From Acetobacterium bakii (lineage in GTDB: Bacteria > Bacillota > Clostridia > Eubacteriales > Eubacteriaceae), in assembly GCF_001263355.1 (NCBI RefSeq), contig NZ_LGYO01000045.1, positions 1 through 33,951 on the forward strand: 33,951 nucleotides of DNA. The letters are read 5' to 3'. The notes under the pieces are model-generated. The model was not told the DNA's origin. It ran no database searches and saw only the letters and a program-made list of their open reading frames with translations. This document shows, in pieces, positions 1-7,652 of the stretch. Within the stretch, counting starts at the first letter, position 1. Each line of letters begins with the position of its first letter. The position numbers were made by a program, and so were the translations under genes.

Positions 1-2
1 GT

Positions 3-36
3 GCGAAACTGGCAGCGAAGCGCACGGTAGTTTCGC
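3..36 (+). promoter_or_regulatory. Stem-loop in transketolase leader
   Basis: GCGAAACT at 3-10 can pair with AGTTTCGC at 29-36. A competing pairing is GTGCG at 1-5 with CGCAC at 21-25, so the two stems exclude each other. The element ends about 30 nt before the ribosome binding site (AAAGGAGA) of the first transketolase gene. It has no U-tract. The window begins inside it, so the full leader is not visible and a regulatory role is only a guess. Confidence 0.3.
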
Positions 37-75
37 AATTGCCTATAACAATTAGATAAATAAAAGGAGAAACAC

Positions 76-885
76 ATGGCATTTTTAAAAGAAACCGCTC
101 GAGGTATCCGTAAGGATATTATTAAAATGATTGGAAAAGCTGCTTCGGGACATCCGGGTGGTTGCTTATCATCCGTGGAAATTCTGACGCTGCTTTATTT
201 CGAACAGATGAATGTGGACCCCGAAAATCCAAGGAAAGATGATCGGGATCGCTTAGTATTATCGAAGGGTCACGCTGCGCCGCTGCTCTATGCAACCTTG
301 GCTGCCAAAGGCTTTTTTCCAAAAGAAGAGTTGAAAAACCTGCGTCAGCTTGGTTCAATGTTACAGGGACATCCGGACATGAACAAAGTTCCAGGAATCG
401 ATATGTCAACCGGTTCCCTGGGTCAGGGAATTTCAGCAGCGGCGGGAATGGCTCTGGGTGGAAAAATAGATAATAAAGATCATAACATCTTTGTACTGCT
501 TGGTGATGGCGAATTGCAAGAGGGTCTTGTCTGGGAAGCCGCAATGGCAGCAGGGCATTACAAACTCAATAAGCTGATTGCCTTTGTGGATAATAATAAT
601 TTGCAGATTGATGGTGCGGTGTGTGAGGTAATGAACCCACATCCCATCGATGCAAAATTCGCAGCCTTTAATTGGAATGTGATCATGGTTGAAAATGGTC
701 ATGATTTTGACGAATTAAGAACGGCCGTGGAAGCTGCAAAAAAATCAGAAGACAAACCAACCGTCATTGTCTGTACCACGGTTAAGGGTAAATGTGTATC
801 ATTTATGGAAAACAATGCCGGATGGCATGGAAAAGGGCCAAATGCTGAAGAAGTCGAAATAGCATTAGCAGAATTGGAGGCATAA
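76..885 (+). CDS. Transketolase, N-terminal (TPP-binding) subunit
   Basis: Carries the pyrophosphate-binding half of a split transketolase, which moves two-carbon ketol units between sugar phosphates in the non-oxidative pentose phosphate pathway. The 269-residue length is normal for the split form. The thiamine diphosphate motif is visible: GDG at residues 143-145 followed by NNN at 173-175. The N-terminal ASGHPGG and the KGHAAPLLY stretch are typical transketolase active-site segments. The start is ATG with AAAGGAGA upstream. The partner subunit starts 3 nt after the stop codon, so the two are co-translated and should form a heterotetramer in the cytoplasm. Acetogens need this route to make pentoses from triose and hexose phosphates (inference). 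Confidence 0.96.
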   Translation: MAFLKETARGIRKDIIKMIGKAASGHPGGCLSSVEILTLLYFEQMNVDPENPRKDDRDRLVLSKGHAAPLLYATLAAKGFFPKEELKNLRQLGSMLQGHPDMNKVPGIDMSTGSLGQGISAAAGMALGGKIDNKDHNIFVLLGDGELQEGLVWEAAMAAGHYKLNKLIAFVDNNNLQIDGAVCEVMNPHPIDAKFAAFNWNVIMVENGHDFDELRTAVEAAKKSEDKPTVIVCTTVKGKCVSFMENNAGWHGKGPNAEEVEIALAELEA

Positions 886-887
886 TC

Positions 888-1826
888 ATGGCAGATAAAA
901 AATCAACACGACAAGCTTACGGTGAATATTTAGTAACCTTAGGCAAGAAAAATGAAAACCTTGTGGTTTTGGACGCGGATTTATCCGGTGCAACCAAAAC
1001 AAATATTTTTAAAAAGGCTTTCCCGGAACGCCACTTTAATGTGGGAATTGCCGAAGCCAACCTAATGGGAATGGCTGCCGGTTTGGCAACGGCAGGTAAA
1101 ATTCCGTTTGCCAGTACCTTTGCTATTTTTGGTGCCGGGCGCGCTTATGAAATTATTCGAAACAGCATCTGTTATCCAAAACTCAATGTTAAAATCGCAC
1201 TGACCCACTCGGGTATTTCCGTGGGCGAAGACGGTGGTTCCCACCAGTCCATTGAAGATATTACCTTAATGCGCGTGATCCCGAACATGACCATTTTATG
1301 CCCGGCCGATGCCATTGAAACAGAAAAAATGATGGACGCCGCTATGGAAATTGACGGACCGGTTTATATCCGTTTAGGCCGCAGTGACGTGCCCATTATT
1401 TTTGACAAAGACTATCAATTTGAAGTCGGGAAAGCGGGTTTGCTGAAAACCGGCAGTGACGTGACCATTATTGCTACCGGCCTGATGGTCGGCGCAGCAT
1501 TGGAAGCCGCCGACTTATTAAAAGATGAGGGCATTTCAGCCCGAGTTTTAAATATGGGATCCATTAAACCCATTGATGTGAACGCAATTGAAGATGCTGC
1601 TATTAACACCGGCGCCATTGTTACCGCAGAAGAACACAGCATTATCGGTGGTCTCGGCGGTGCCGTTGCCGAAGTACTCTGTGATGGTACACCGGTGCCA
1701 CTGGAACGGGTAGGTGTCAAAGACCTATTCGGACAATCCGGCAAGGTTGCCCCACTGATGGAAAAATACGGCTTAACCGCAAAAGATATTGTGATTGCAG
1801 CCAAGAAAGCCATCGGCCGTAAATAA
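888..1826 (+). CDS. Transketolase, C-terminal subunit
   Basis: Supplies the pyrimidine-binding and C-terminal domains of the split transketolase (312 residues, normal length). The segment VGIAEANLMGMAAGLA holds the expected catalytic glutamate near residue 56, which activates the thiamine cofactor. The FGAGRAYEIIRNSICYP and THSGISVGEDGGSHQSIED segments are family hallmarks. The C-terminal domain begins near residue 180. It follows the N-terminal subunit by 3 nt with a GGAGG site inside the end of that gene. 1-deoxyxylulose-5-phosphate synthase is related, but the split organisation and motifs favour transketolase. Confidence 0.96.
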   Translation: MADKKSTRQAYGEYLVTLGKKNENLVVLDADLSGATKTNIFKKAFPERHFNVGIAEANLMGMAAGLATAGKIPFASTFAIFGAGRAYEIIRNSICYPKLNVKIALTHSGISVGEDGGSHQSIEDITLMRVIPNMTILCPADAIETEKMMDAAMEIDGPVYIRLGRSDVPIIFDKDYQFEVGKAGLLKTGSDVTIIATGLMVGAALEAADLLKDEGISARVLNMGSIKPIDVNAIEDAAINTGAIVTAEEHSIIGGLGGAVAEVLCDGTPVPLERVGVKDLFGQSGKVAPLMEKYGLTAKDIVIAAKKAIGRK

Positions 1827-2147
1827 TACATGCAAATAAATTGGCAAACCCGTCCTGGGGACAATGGTAAATCGTTGTCGGCTGCATGATCGAACAGGCT
1901 ACGCCTGTTCGCCATGATGCCGACAACTGATGTTACGATTGTCCCCAGGACTTACTTTTCTATTTGTCTACAGTCTGAGCCGGAGTCACAATGACGCTGG
2001 CTTTTGTTATTAAAAGTAATTAAGGATAAATTTTTGTTATTTTGAATTTCCGGTGTCATTTTTAAACAATTAATGGTATATTCAATTCATTCTAAATAAA
2101 AGTCTATCATAAAAAATAAGCAAGACCATGCCAGAAAGGGAACAACC
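1827..2147. other. Intergenic region between transketolase and moxR-like gene
   Basis: This 321-nt gap holds the 100-nt palindrome (1852-1951) and a weaker hairpin at 1978-2002 (AGCC...TGACGCTGGCT followed by TTTTGTT) that may be a terminator on the plus strand. The rest (2008-2147) is AT-rich. I see no convincing open frame there and no clear promoter, although one for the next operon must lie in it. Confidence 0.5.
1852..1951. repeat. 100-nt imperfect palindrome, copy 1 of a REP-like repeat
   Basis: The ends GTCCTGGGGACAAT (1852-1865) and ATTGTCCCCAGGAC (1938-1951) are perfect complements. Inward, GTTGTCGG pairs with CCGACAAC and GAACAGGC pairs with GCCTGTTC around a three-base TAC tip. 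The whole 100 nt folds into one long hairpin with small bulges. It starts 25 nt after the transketolase stop codon and could help end transcription, but there is no U-tract. A diverged relative lies at 6149-6238, which argues for a dispersed repeat family rather than a single terminator. Confidence 0.75.
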
Positions 2148-3071
2148 ATGGAATTATATCAGGAATTATTAAAACAAGGCATCGCAGAAAAACTTCTCGA
2201 TGATGTGAAACACTTTATCAAATTTTACAAGCTTGAAGACCATCTTCAGGATCGTGTACCAAATACCGAAACCATTTTTTACGGAAAAGATATATGGGCG
2301 ATGTGCATCACTGCTATTTTAGAAGGTGAAAACATTTTGCTGTCCGGTCCAAAAGCCACTGGGAAAAACGTTTTAGGGGATAATATTTGTCAATTATTCA
2401 ATCGTCCTCAGTGGAATACCTCCTTTCACGTGAACACTGACAGTTCAAGCCTGATTGGAACCGATACTTTCATTGATAATGAAGTCCGGTTGCGTCGGGG
2501 TTCAGTGTACGAGTGTGCTGTTAACGGCGGCTTCGGCGTGTTTGATGAAATCAACATGGCAAAAAATGATGCCCTGGTGGTGCTTCATTCTGCCCTGGAT
2601 TATCGGAAGGTAATCGATGTGCCGGGCTATGAAAAAATAAAACTCCATGAGGCCACCCGGTTTATCGGTACCATGAACTACGAGTATGCTGGCACCAAGG
2701 AACTCAACGAAGCCCTGGTTTCGCGGTTTATGACCATCGATATTCCGCAGATTGAGGAAGAAACCCTGATGCTGATTCTTAGAGAAAACTTCCCTGATGC
2801 CAAAGATGACATTCTGCCTCAGTTTGCCGGAATCTTTCTGGATCTTCAGGAAAAATCTAAAAATTCGGAAATTTCTACCAAATCCGTGGATCTGCGGGGA
2901 CTGATCGGTAGCCTCAAAACCATTCGTCGGGGATTAAAACCGATGCTGGCAGTGGACATGGGTGTGGTGGGCAAAACCTTTGATCAGTATGAAAAGGAAA
3001 TCGTTTTGGATGTCATCAAAACCCGTATTCGCGAAAGCTGGGAAGCTTCGGATGTCTTTAGCGACCTTTAA
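2148..3071 (+). CDS. MoxR-family AAA+ ATPase
   Basis: A 307-residue AAA+ ATPase of the MoxR/CbbQ/NorQ kind, which uses ATP to remodel or insert cofactors into a client enzyme together with a VWA-domain partner. Walker A is GPKATGKN at residues 67-74. Walker B is GVFDEI with the acidic pair near 133-134. Sensor 1 is FIGTMN (172-177) and the arginine finger lies in LVSRF (near 193). The start ATG has AAAGGGA upstream. The VWA partner begins 32 nt after the stop codon, so the two form an operon. The client is not evident because no metalloenzyme gene is adjacent. Confidence 0.9.
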   Translation: MELYQELLKQGIAEKLLDDVKHFIKFYKLEDHLQDRVPNTETIFYGKDIWAMCITAILEGENILLSGPKATGKNVLGDNICQLFNRPQWNTSFHVNTDSSSLIGTDTFIDNEVRLRRGSVYECAVNGGFGVFDEINMAKNDALVVLHSALDYRKVIDVPGYEKIKLHEATRFIGTMNYEYAGTKELNEALVSRFMTIDIPQIEEETLMLILRENFPDAKDDILPQFAGIFLDLQEKSKNSEISTKSVDLRGLIGSLKTIRRGLKPMLAVDMGVVGKTFDQYEKEIVLDVIKTRIRESWEASDVFSDL

Positions 3072-3103
3072 ATTTTAAAATCAAATGAAGGGAGGTGTAA
3101 TTT

Positions 3104-4870
3104 TTGAAGGATACCAAATGGATCTATGAAAATTATGAATTTGATAATCGCATCACCAATCTCATGTGGACAATTTCCGGGGACTATGATGAAAATATGG
3201 ACAGCGGTGAAAAAAGCTTTATTTCTGAAAATGTTGCCCTCTATCATGCCGTCACCGCCGGCGGTCGACGCAAGTTCATTACCTGGACCAGTGTAAAAAA
3301 GTATGTTATCAGCCGTCATCGGGTAGGGTTCGATAAAAATATTCTATTGGGACTTATCGCGATGGCCAGTGATCTGATTGTTGAAGAAAAAATCATTGCT
3401 GAACGTCCCGGAGTATATGATATCCGAAAAAAAGCCTATGATGATATTCTCAGTAATTATTACAAGCTGCACACCGATAACCTCTTAGAAAAGACCAGAC
3501 ATGCCATGATTCTGGAGAAAATAGGCAAAAGCCCACTGGTGGACGTGGAAACAAGAAAACTCTTAAATGACCTGCTGGGCCTTCAGAAAAGTGAGGATAC
3601 CATTGAAATGCTGCGCGGTATCGAGGATATCTATATGAAGTACTTTCCGCTCTTTGCCCAGGCAGACGGAAGCGAAGGGGATGCAGTCCGCGGGGATAAA
3701 AATGCCAATCGTGGGGATTTCAGCGACTTTATGCTGGAAGAGATGTTTGAGGATCCTGAAGAGTCTGATATTGAAGCCTCCATCGAGGACATTGCCAGCG
3801 CCCTTTTAGGCGATGCCCAGGGGGATACCGCTTACAATAAGAATGAGACCAGTCAACAAATCCTCAGAGTTCAGGAAGAGGATTTAGAAAAAATATATGA
3901 AAAAGTTGCTTACTATTACGGCAACTCATTTTTGCCCCTTAATGAGGTTAAACAACTCCAGAATCGGGTCTGCCAGGGTGCTCACGGCAGCTGTCGGATT
4001 CATATGACCGATGGGGTGATCCGCAGCGAATCTAAAAATGAATTTCAGGAAAAATACGTTAAGCGCCATCAGACAAAAAACATCGATGCGTTCCGAGCCA
4101 ATTACAAGGTGTTTAAACGGAACATTAACAAGCTAAAGGACAGCATGGCGCGGACCCTGGTTCAGGAGGAAATTGCCGACCGCATTCCCTCGGATGCCGG
4201 AAAAATTGTTGCCAACAAGCTTTGGCGGGTTAATCGCAGCAGTAATAACAAGGTTTTTGTCAAAACCATTGACAATGACAAGGGCAGTTTCGTCGTGGAC
4301 ATCCTTATGGATTCCAGCGGCTCCCAGCGAAGAAATCAGTCAAAAGTGGCCATTCAGGCTTATATTTTAGCCCAGGCGCTGACACTGGTGGGCATTCCCA
4401 ACCGGGTGCTGGGTTTTTCCAGCTTTCTTGATTATACGGTCATTAAACGCTTTCGGGATTATCAGTCGCCCCTGTCTGCCAATGACAATATTTTTGAATA
4501 TTTCTGTTCCGGGAACAACCGTGACGGACTGGCCATTAAAGCCACCTGCCAGGATTTGCTTAAGCGCCGGGAAGACAACAAGATTTTGATTGTGCTAAGC
4601 GATGGCCGACCCAATGACATCAAGGTGGGAAAAGGCCAGGTGAAGGATCTTCACGCCGCCTACCGGGGCCGCGTGGCCATTGAAGACACGGCCAGAGAGG
4701 TTCGCACCGCAAGACAGCAGGGCATTTTGGTACTTGGGGTATTTACCGGGAAAGAACAGGATTTGATGGCGGAACAATTGATTTACGGGAAAGATTTTGC
4801 CTATATTAAAGACATAAGTCGCTTTTCAGAGATGGTTATTAAATATCTGAAACAGATCATATTGAATTAA
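3104..4870 (+). CDS. VWA-domain protein (CobT/NorD-like), partner of the MoxR ATPase
   Basis: A 588-residue protein with a C-terminal von Willebrand factor A domain. The metal-ion-dependent adhesion site is visible as DSSGS at 403-407 (D403, S405, S407), an acidic residue in NRDG near 474, and LSDGRPND at 498-505. The N-terminal 250 residues are helical with an acidic patch (about 186-240), as in CobT, NorD and CoxE proteins that pair with MoxR-type ATPases. The start is TTG, chosen because GGGAGGTG lies just upstream at 3090-3097. No signal peptide or membrane segment is seen, so it should be cytoplasmic. By analogy it recruits the ATPase to a client; the substrate is unknown. Confidence 0.85.
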   Translation: MKDTKWIYENYEFDNRITNLMWTISGDYDENMDSGEKSFISENVALYHAVTAGGRRKFITWTSVKKYVISRHRVGFDKNILLGLIAMASDLIVEEKIIAERPGVYDIRKKAYDDILSNYYKLHTDNLLEKTRHAMILEKIGKSPLVDVETRKLLNDLLGLQKSEDTIEMLRGIEDIYMKYFPLFAQADGSEGDAVRGDKNANRGDFSDFMLEEMFEDPEESDIEASIEDIASALLGDAQGDTAYNKNETSQQILRVQEEDLEKIYEKVAYYYGNSFLPLNEVKQLQNRVCQGAHGSCRIHMTDGVIRSESKNEFQEKYVKRHQTKNIDAFRANYKVFKRNINKLKDSMARTLVQEEIADRIPSDAGKIVANKLWRVNRSSNNKVFVKTIDNDKGSFVVDILMDSSGSQRRNQSKVAIQAYILAQALTLVGIPNRVLGFSSFLDYTVIKRFRDYQSPLSANDNIFEYFCSGNNRDGLAIKATCQDLLKRREDNKILIVLSDGRPNDIKVGKGQVKDLHAAYRGRVAIEDTAREVRTARQQGILVLGVFTGKEQDLMAEQLIYGKDFAYIKDISRFSEMVIKYLKQIILN

Positions 4871-4908
4871 ATTTAAGCATTGTTTTTGTTGAAAAACAAT
4901 GCTTAAAT
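4871..4908 (+). terminator. 17-bp perfect stem-loop after the VWA gene
   Basis: ATTTAAGCATTGTTTTT (4871-4887), loop GTTG, then its exact complement at 4892-4908. It begins immediately after the TAA stop codon. There is no U-tract after the stem, so termination efficiency is uncertain, but position and stability suggest a 3-prime end or mRNA-stabilising hairpin. Confidence 0.55.
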
Positions 4909-4923
4909 TATGTAATGAATATT

Positions 4924-4952
4924 TTTTTGAAAGCGCTGAAAACGATTATAAT
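4924..4952 (+). promoter_or_regulatory. Candidate promoter of the PocR chemoreceptor gene, with cre-like sequence
   Basis: A perfect TATAAT lies at 4947-4952. The -35 region is weak (TTTTTG at 4924-4929 with 17-nt spacing). TTGAAAGCGCTGAAAA at 4927-4942 overlaps this core and differs at one conserved base from the CcpA cre consensus, so catabolite control is possible but unproven. The predicted leader runs about 130 nt to the TTG start. Confidence 0.4.
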
Positions 4953-5056
4953 TATTTGTGAGTTTTGATGGTAAAATTCCATAATGATGATATACTTAGA
5001 AGATAGTTCTTGGATTTAATTTTTTACGTAATCCGAGCGATGAAAATATAAATAGT

Positions 5057-5080
5057 CCTAGGGGCTATTTTTTACGGAGG
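5057..5080 (+). terminator. Terminator-like hairpin in the leader of the PocR gene
   Basis: AATAGTCC, loop TAG, then GGGCTATT, allowing one G-U pair, followed by a run of T. It stands just before the ACGGAGG ribosome binding site of the next gene, so transcripts from an upstream promoter may be attenuated here. No known riboswitch core was recognised in the preceding 130 nt. Confidence 0.45.
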
Positions 5081-5090
5081 AATTGAGAAA

Positions 5091-6146
5091 TTGGAGAGAA
5101 AAACCGAGTATTCAGTAGACGACCTTATTGATTTAAACGTATTGCAGCAATTTCAGGACAGCTTTTCTGCAGCAACGGGAATGGCAAGCATATCTGTCGA
5201 TAACAAAAAAGGATCCGTCACAGAGCCAAGTAATTTTACGGATTTTTGCATGAAATTCACAAGAGGTTCCACAGAAGGAAATAAACGCTGTATCAGCTGT
5301 GATATCAACGGTGGTAAGAAAGCCGCAAGCACAGGAAAACCAGCGGTTTATTCATGTCATGCAGGATTAGTCGATTTTGCAGCACCAATCATCGTAGATG
5401 GTGTTGAAATCGGTGCAATTTTAGGAGGCCAGGTTCTGGACGCGCCACCGAATGAAGATCACTTTAGAAAGATTGCCCGAGAAATTGGTGTTGACGAAGA
5501 CGAATATATCAAAGCCCTGAGAAAAATAACCATTGTTCCCAGAGCTCAGATCAATGCAGCTGCAAATATGCTTTATATCTTTGCTAACTCCATTTCAAAA
5601 ATGGGACATCACAACAGGCTGTTAGTGGATGAAACCCAGAAATTCCAGACAATATCAGAAAGTATGTTTGAAAACATCGGTTTTGTCAGTGAAGTGGTCA
5701 ATACTTTTTCAAAACAGATTGAGTCACTGATTAAAATATCCGATGAACTTTTAGAATCGTCGACGATTTCAAAAAATAAAGTCAAGGAAACGGATAAAAT
5801 CTTAAAATTCATCCGTGATGTTGCCACTCAAACCAATCTTTTGGGATTAAATGCTGCCATTGAAGCAACCCGTGCCGGAGAATTCGGAAGAGGCTTCAAC
5901 GTAGTTGCCGATGAAGTCAGAAAACTGGCAGTGATGAGTGTGGATTCGGCTAAAAAGATTGAAACCATACTTGACAGCATTGTTGTGAGTATGAACAGTG
6001 TGGAATCCCAGGCTTCAAAATCCTACAAAATCATTGGCGAACATCAAGAGGCCATGACGGATATCAGCGAAAAATTAAGTACCCTAAATGATATATCAAA
6101 TAAACTAAGAGCTGAGATTGCAAACCTTAAGAACAGTATTTATTAA
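5091..6146 (+). CDS. Soluble chemoreceptor with PocR sensory domain and MCP signalling tip
   Basis: A 351-residue methyl-accepting chemotaxis-type protein without membrane segments. Residues about 14-165 form a PocR domain, a ligand-binding fold related to PAS that also occurs in the propanediol regulator PocR. Four cysteines at 53, 67, 70 and 89 (CX13CX2CX18C) could hold a metal or act in redox sensing. Residues about 185-350 are coiled coil with the conserved receptor hairpin tip at about 247-285 ([14 protein letters not shown] and [13 protein letters not shown]), which contacts CheA and CheW. The TTG start is supported by ACGGAGG upstream. The signalling domain is short and no HAMP domain is present, so this is a cytoplasmic receptor. 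The ligand is unknown. Confidence 0.9.
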   Translation: MERKTEYSVDDLIDLNVLQQFQDSFSAATGMASISVDNKKGSVTEPSNFTDFCMKFTRGSTEGNKRCISCDINGGKKAASTGKPAVYSCHAGLVDFAAPIIVDGVEIGAILGGQVLDAPPNEDHFRKIAREIGVDEDEYIKALRKITIVPRAQINAAANMLYIFANSISKMGHHNRLLVDETQKFQTISESMFENIGFVSEVVNTFSKQIESLIKISDELLESSTISKNKVKETDKILKFIRDVATQTNLLGLNAAIEATRAGEFGRGFNVVADEVRKLAVMSVDSAKKIETILDSIVVSMNSVESQASKSYKIIGEHQEAMTDISEKLSTLNDISNKLRAEIANLKNSIY

Positions 6147-6148
6147 AA

Positions 6149-6238
6149 ACCGTCCCCATAGAATGGTTTCAGACTGCAGATAACACTTTACTGTTGTCTT
6201 CATGACGGCGCACAAAAAAAGACCGTCATGGGGACGGT
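6149..6238. repeat. Diverged copy 2 of the REP-like palindromic repeat
   Basis: The ends ACCGTCCCCAT (6149-6159) and ATGGGGACGGT (6228-6238) are exact complements. An inner stem pairs AGATAACA (6178-6185) with TGTTGTCT (6192-6199). The order of motifs TAACA, GTTGTC, TCATG, GGCG, ACA and GGGGAC matches the minus strand of the element at 1852-1951, so the two belong to one family. Confidence 0.6.
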
Positions 6239-6245
6239 CTTTTTT
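6214..6245 (+). terminator. Intrinsic terminator after the PocR receptor gene
   Basis: GACCGTC (6221-6227) pairs with GACGGTC (6233-6239) around ATGGG, followed by TTTTTT; the preceding A-run also makes it usable on the minus strand for the convergent zinc-finger gene. It is embedded in the right end of the palindromic repeat. Confidence 0.8.
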
Positions 6246-6272
6246 GCATGAAAATAAGCCAGATTTGTATTT

Positions 6273-6647
6273 TTATGCTTCCCAAATTACGAAATAGACA
6301 CCATCTTCCCGCTTTTGGCCTTTACTCAATTCAAGATGCCTTAAAACGGACATATTGGTACTGATTTCTTCAGGTGTTAAGCTTAATTTTTCAACACATT
6401 GCTCCATCGTAACGCCATTGTGCTCTTTCATAAATAGATAAAGATTTTTTTGCTGGTCGGTTAAACCTTCAATTCCGGTGAGACCAGAATTTTTTCGGTC
6501 CAGCCGGGCACTATGAACAGCCCCTGGATCACAGGTTTGGGTCACCTTATGTTGTCCCATGGCGCAATCATCACAAAAGGATTTTCCTTTTACTTCATAA
6601 ACATCATCGTCTTCGAGACTGATGCCACAACTAAAACATGTTTTCAT
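6273..6647 (-). CDS. Small zinc-finger (LIM-like) protein with winged-helix-like C-terminus
   Basis: A 124-residue protein of unknown function. The N-terminus has a CX2C-X17-CX2C pattern (C4, C7, C25, C28), a treble-clef or LIM-type zinc site. The C-terminal half (about residues 58-124) has alternating helices and a strand-like end (DGVYFVIWEA), compatible with a small winged-helix DNA-binding fold. The start is placed at 6647 because GAGGAGAT lies directly upstream of this ATG; an ATG 15 nt further out would sit before that site. It is convergent with the PocR receptor gene and divergent from the DUF134 regulator. Role as a regulator is inference. Confidence 0.65.
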   Translation of the reverse strand: MKTCFSCGISLEDDDVYEVKGKSFCDDCAMGQHKVTQTCDPGAVHSARLDRKNSGLTGIEGLTDQQKNLYLFMKEHNGVTMEQCVEKLSLTPEEISTNMSVLRHLELSKGQKREDGVYFVIWEA

Positions 6648-6807
6648 ATAAAATCTCCTCATTGTCTTTAAATTTTTGTAAGATATAAAATTGAGTTTGG
6701 GGTAATAATCATAAAAAGCAGTGCAAATAATGTCTACATCATATCATTTTCATGGCGACTTTTCCAGCGTAAAAACAATTTTTTGGGTTTATTTATTATA
6801 AATAGTA

Positions 6808-6863
6808 ATTGACATATGTTTTTAAAGAGGTATAATAATAACTAAATAAAGACATATGTCAAT
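6808..6863. promoter_or_regulatory. Paired operator half-sites flanking the DUF134 promoter
   Basis: ATTGACATATGT at 6808-6819 is the exact inverted copy of ACATATGTCAAT at 6852-6863. Each contains the near-palindrome GACATATGTC. One overlaps the -35 box and the other lies just after the transcription start, about 40 bp or four helical turns apart. This suits an autoregulator such as the adjacent DUF134 protein; the link is inferred. Confidence 0.55.
6809..6836 (+). promoter_or_regulatory. Promoter of the DUF134/ORP-like cluster
   Basis: TTGACA at 6809-6814 and TATAAT at 6831-6836 with 16-nt spacing give a near-consensus vegetative promoter. Transcription should start near 6843, leaving a short leader before the GGAGT site and ATG of the DUF134 gene. 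Confidence 0.8.
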
Positions 6864-6883
6864 CATAAAAAGGAGTAATACAT

Positions 6884-7270
6884 ATGCCAAGACCTGTTAA
6901 ACGAAAAAAAGTTTGTTGTCTGCCTGAAACTAATTTATTTGGTCCGCTTAATGCAAAAAATATGGATGCTGACATTATCATGATGTCGGTGGAAGAATAT
7001 GAAACGATTCGGCTCATTGATCTGGAGGGAATGCTCCAGGAAGAGTGTGCTGAAAGCATGAAGGTAGCTAGAACAACGGTTCAACGTATTTATAATGATG
7101 CCAGAAAAAAATTGGCGAATGCATTAGTCAATGGGATTATCTTAAAAATTGAAGGCGGAAATTATAAATTATGCGAAGAAGGACAACAGGTATACGGTTG
7201 TGGCAGATGTCGTAAAAAGAGAATCAAGGAAGCCCTTGAACAATCTAAAAAACAAAAAAATATAGAATGA
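6884..7270 (+). CDS. DUF134 (UPF0251) family DNA-binding protein
   Basis: A 128-residue protein of the DUF134 family, which has a sigma-70 region 4-like helix-turn-helix. The family signature is the [14 protein letters not shown] start and the [26 protein letters not shown] segment, followed by the recognition helix region [21 protein letters not shown] (about 62-83). A C-terminal CGRC motif and basic tail follow. DUF134 genes commonly sit beside NifX-like genes and Mrp/MinD ATPases, as here. The ATG has AAGGAGT upstream. It is probably the local repressor or activator acting at the paired GACATATGTC sites in front of it (inference). Confidence 0.85.
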   Translation: MPRPVKRKKVCCLPETNLFGPLNAKNMDADIIMMSVEEYETIRLIDLEGMLQEECAESMKVARTTVQRIYNDARKKLANALVNGIILKIEGGNYKLCEEGQQVYGCGRCRKKRIKEALEQSKKQKNIE

Positions 7271-7280
7271 GGAGAAAACA

Positions 7281-7649
7281 ATGAAAATAACTATACCAAC
7301 AGATGAAAATTCCCTGGAATCCGACGTTTGTATGTCTTTTGGACGTGCACCCTATTTTTATATTTATGATACAGTCGCCCAAAAGGGCGAATTTATTATT
7401 AACGATGCGGCAACCAGTCCCGGTGGAGCAGGCATTAAGGCAGCTCAAATTGTTGTTGATAATCAAACAGATGTATTAATTACACCGCGTTGCGGCGAAA
7501 ATGCAGCCGATGTTTTTAAAGCAGCGAAGGTTCAAATTTTCAAAAGTACAGTAGGATCTGTTCAGGAGAATGTCAGTGCTTACAATGATGGCAAACTAGG
7601 TGCACTTGATAAATTTCATGCCGGATTTCATGGCATTGGAGGTCAGTAA
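7281..7649 (+). CDS. NifX/NifB-like (orange-protein type) cofactor-binding protein
   Basis: A 122-residue single-domain protein of the dinitrogenase iron-molybdenum cofactor family. The typical MKITIPTDENSLESDVCMSFGRAPYFYIYD start and the central VLITPRCGENAADVFKAAKVQIF segment are visible. Known relatives bind metal-sulfur clusters: NifX binds nitrogenase cofactor precursors and the Desulfovibrio orange protein binds a molybdenum-copper-sulfide cluster. There are no other nitrogenase genes here, so a nif role is unlikely. It lies 10 nt after the DUF134 gene and 3 nt before the next gene, in one operon. The ending FHAGFHGIGGQ has histidines that could bind metal. Confidence 0.85.
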   Translation: MKITIPTDENSLESDVCMSFGRAPYFYIYDTVAQKGEFIINDAATSPGGAGIKAAQIVVDNQTDVLITPRCGENAADVFKAAKVQIFKSTVGSVQENVSAYNDGKLGALDKFHAGFHGIGGQ

Positions 7650-7652
7650 CTG

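Noticed and set aside
122-702. Open frames on the minus strand opposite the transketolase gene
   Set aside because: No ribosome binding sites, no recognisable domains, and the plus strand encodes an unmistakable transketolase subunit.
4911-5060. Leader of the PocR gene as a cyclic di-GMP or other riboswitch
   Set aside because: No conserved riboswitch core was found; only the terminator-like hairpin is supported.
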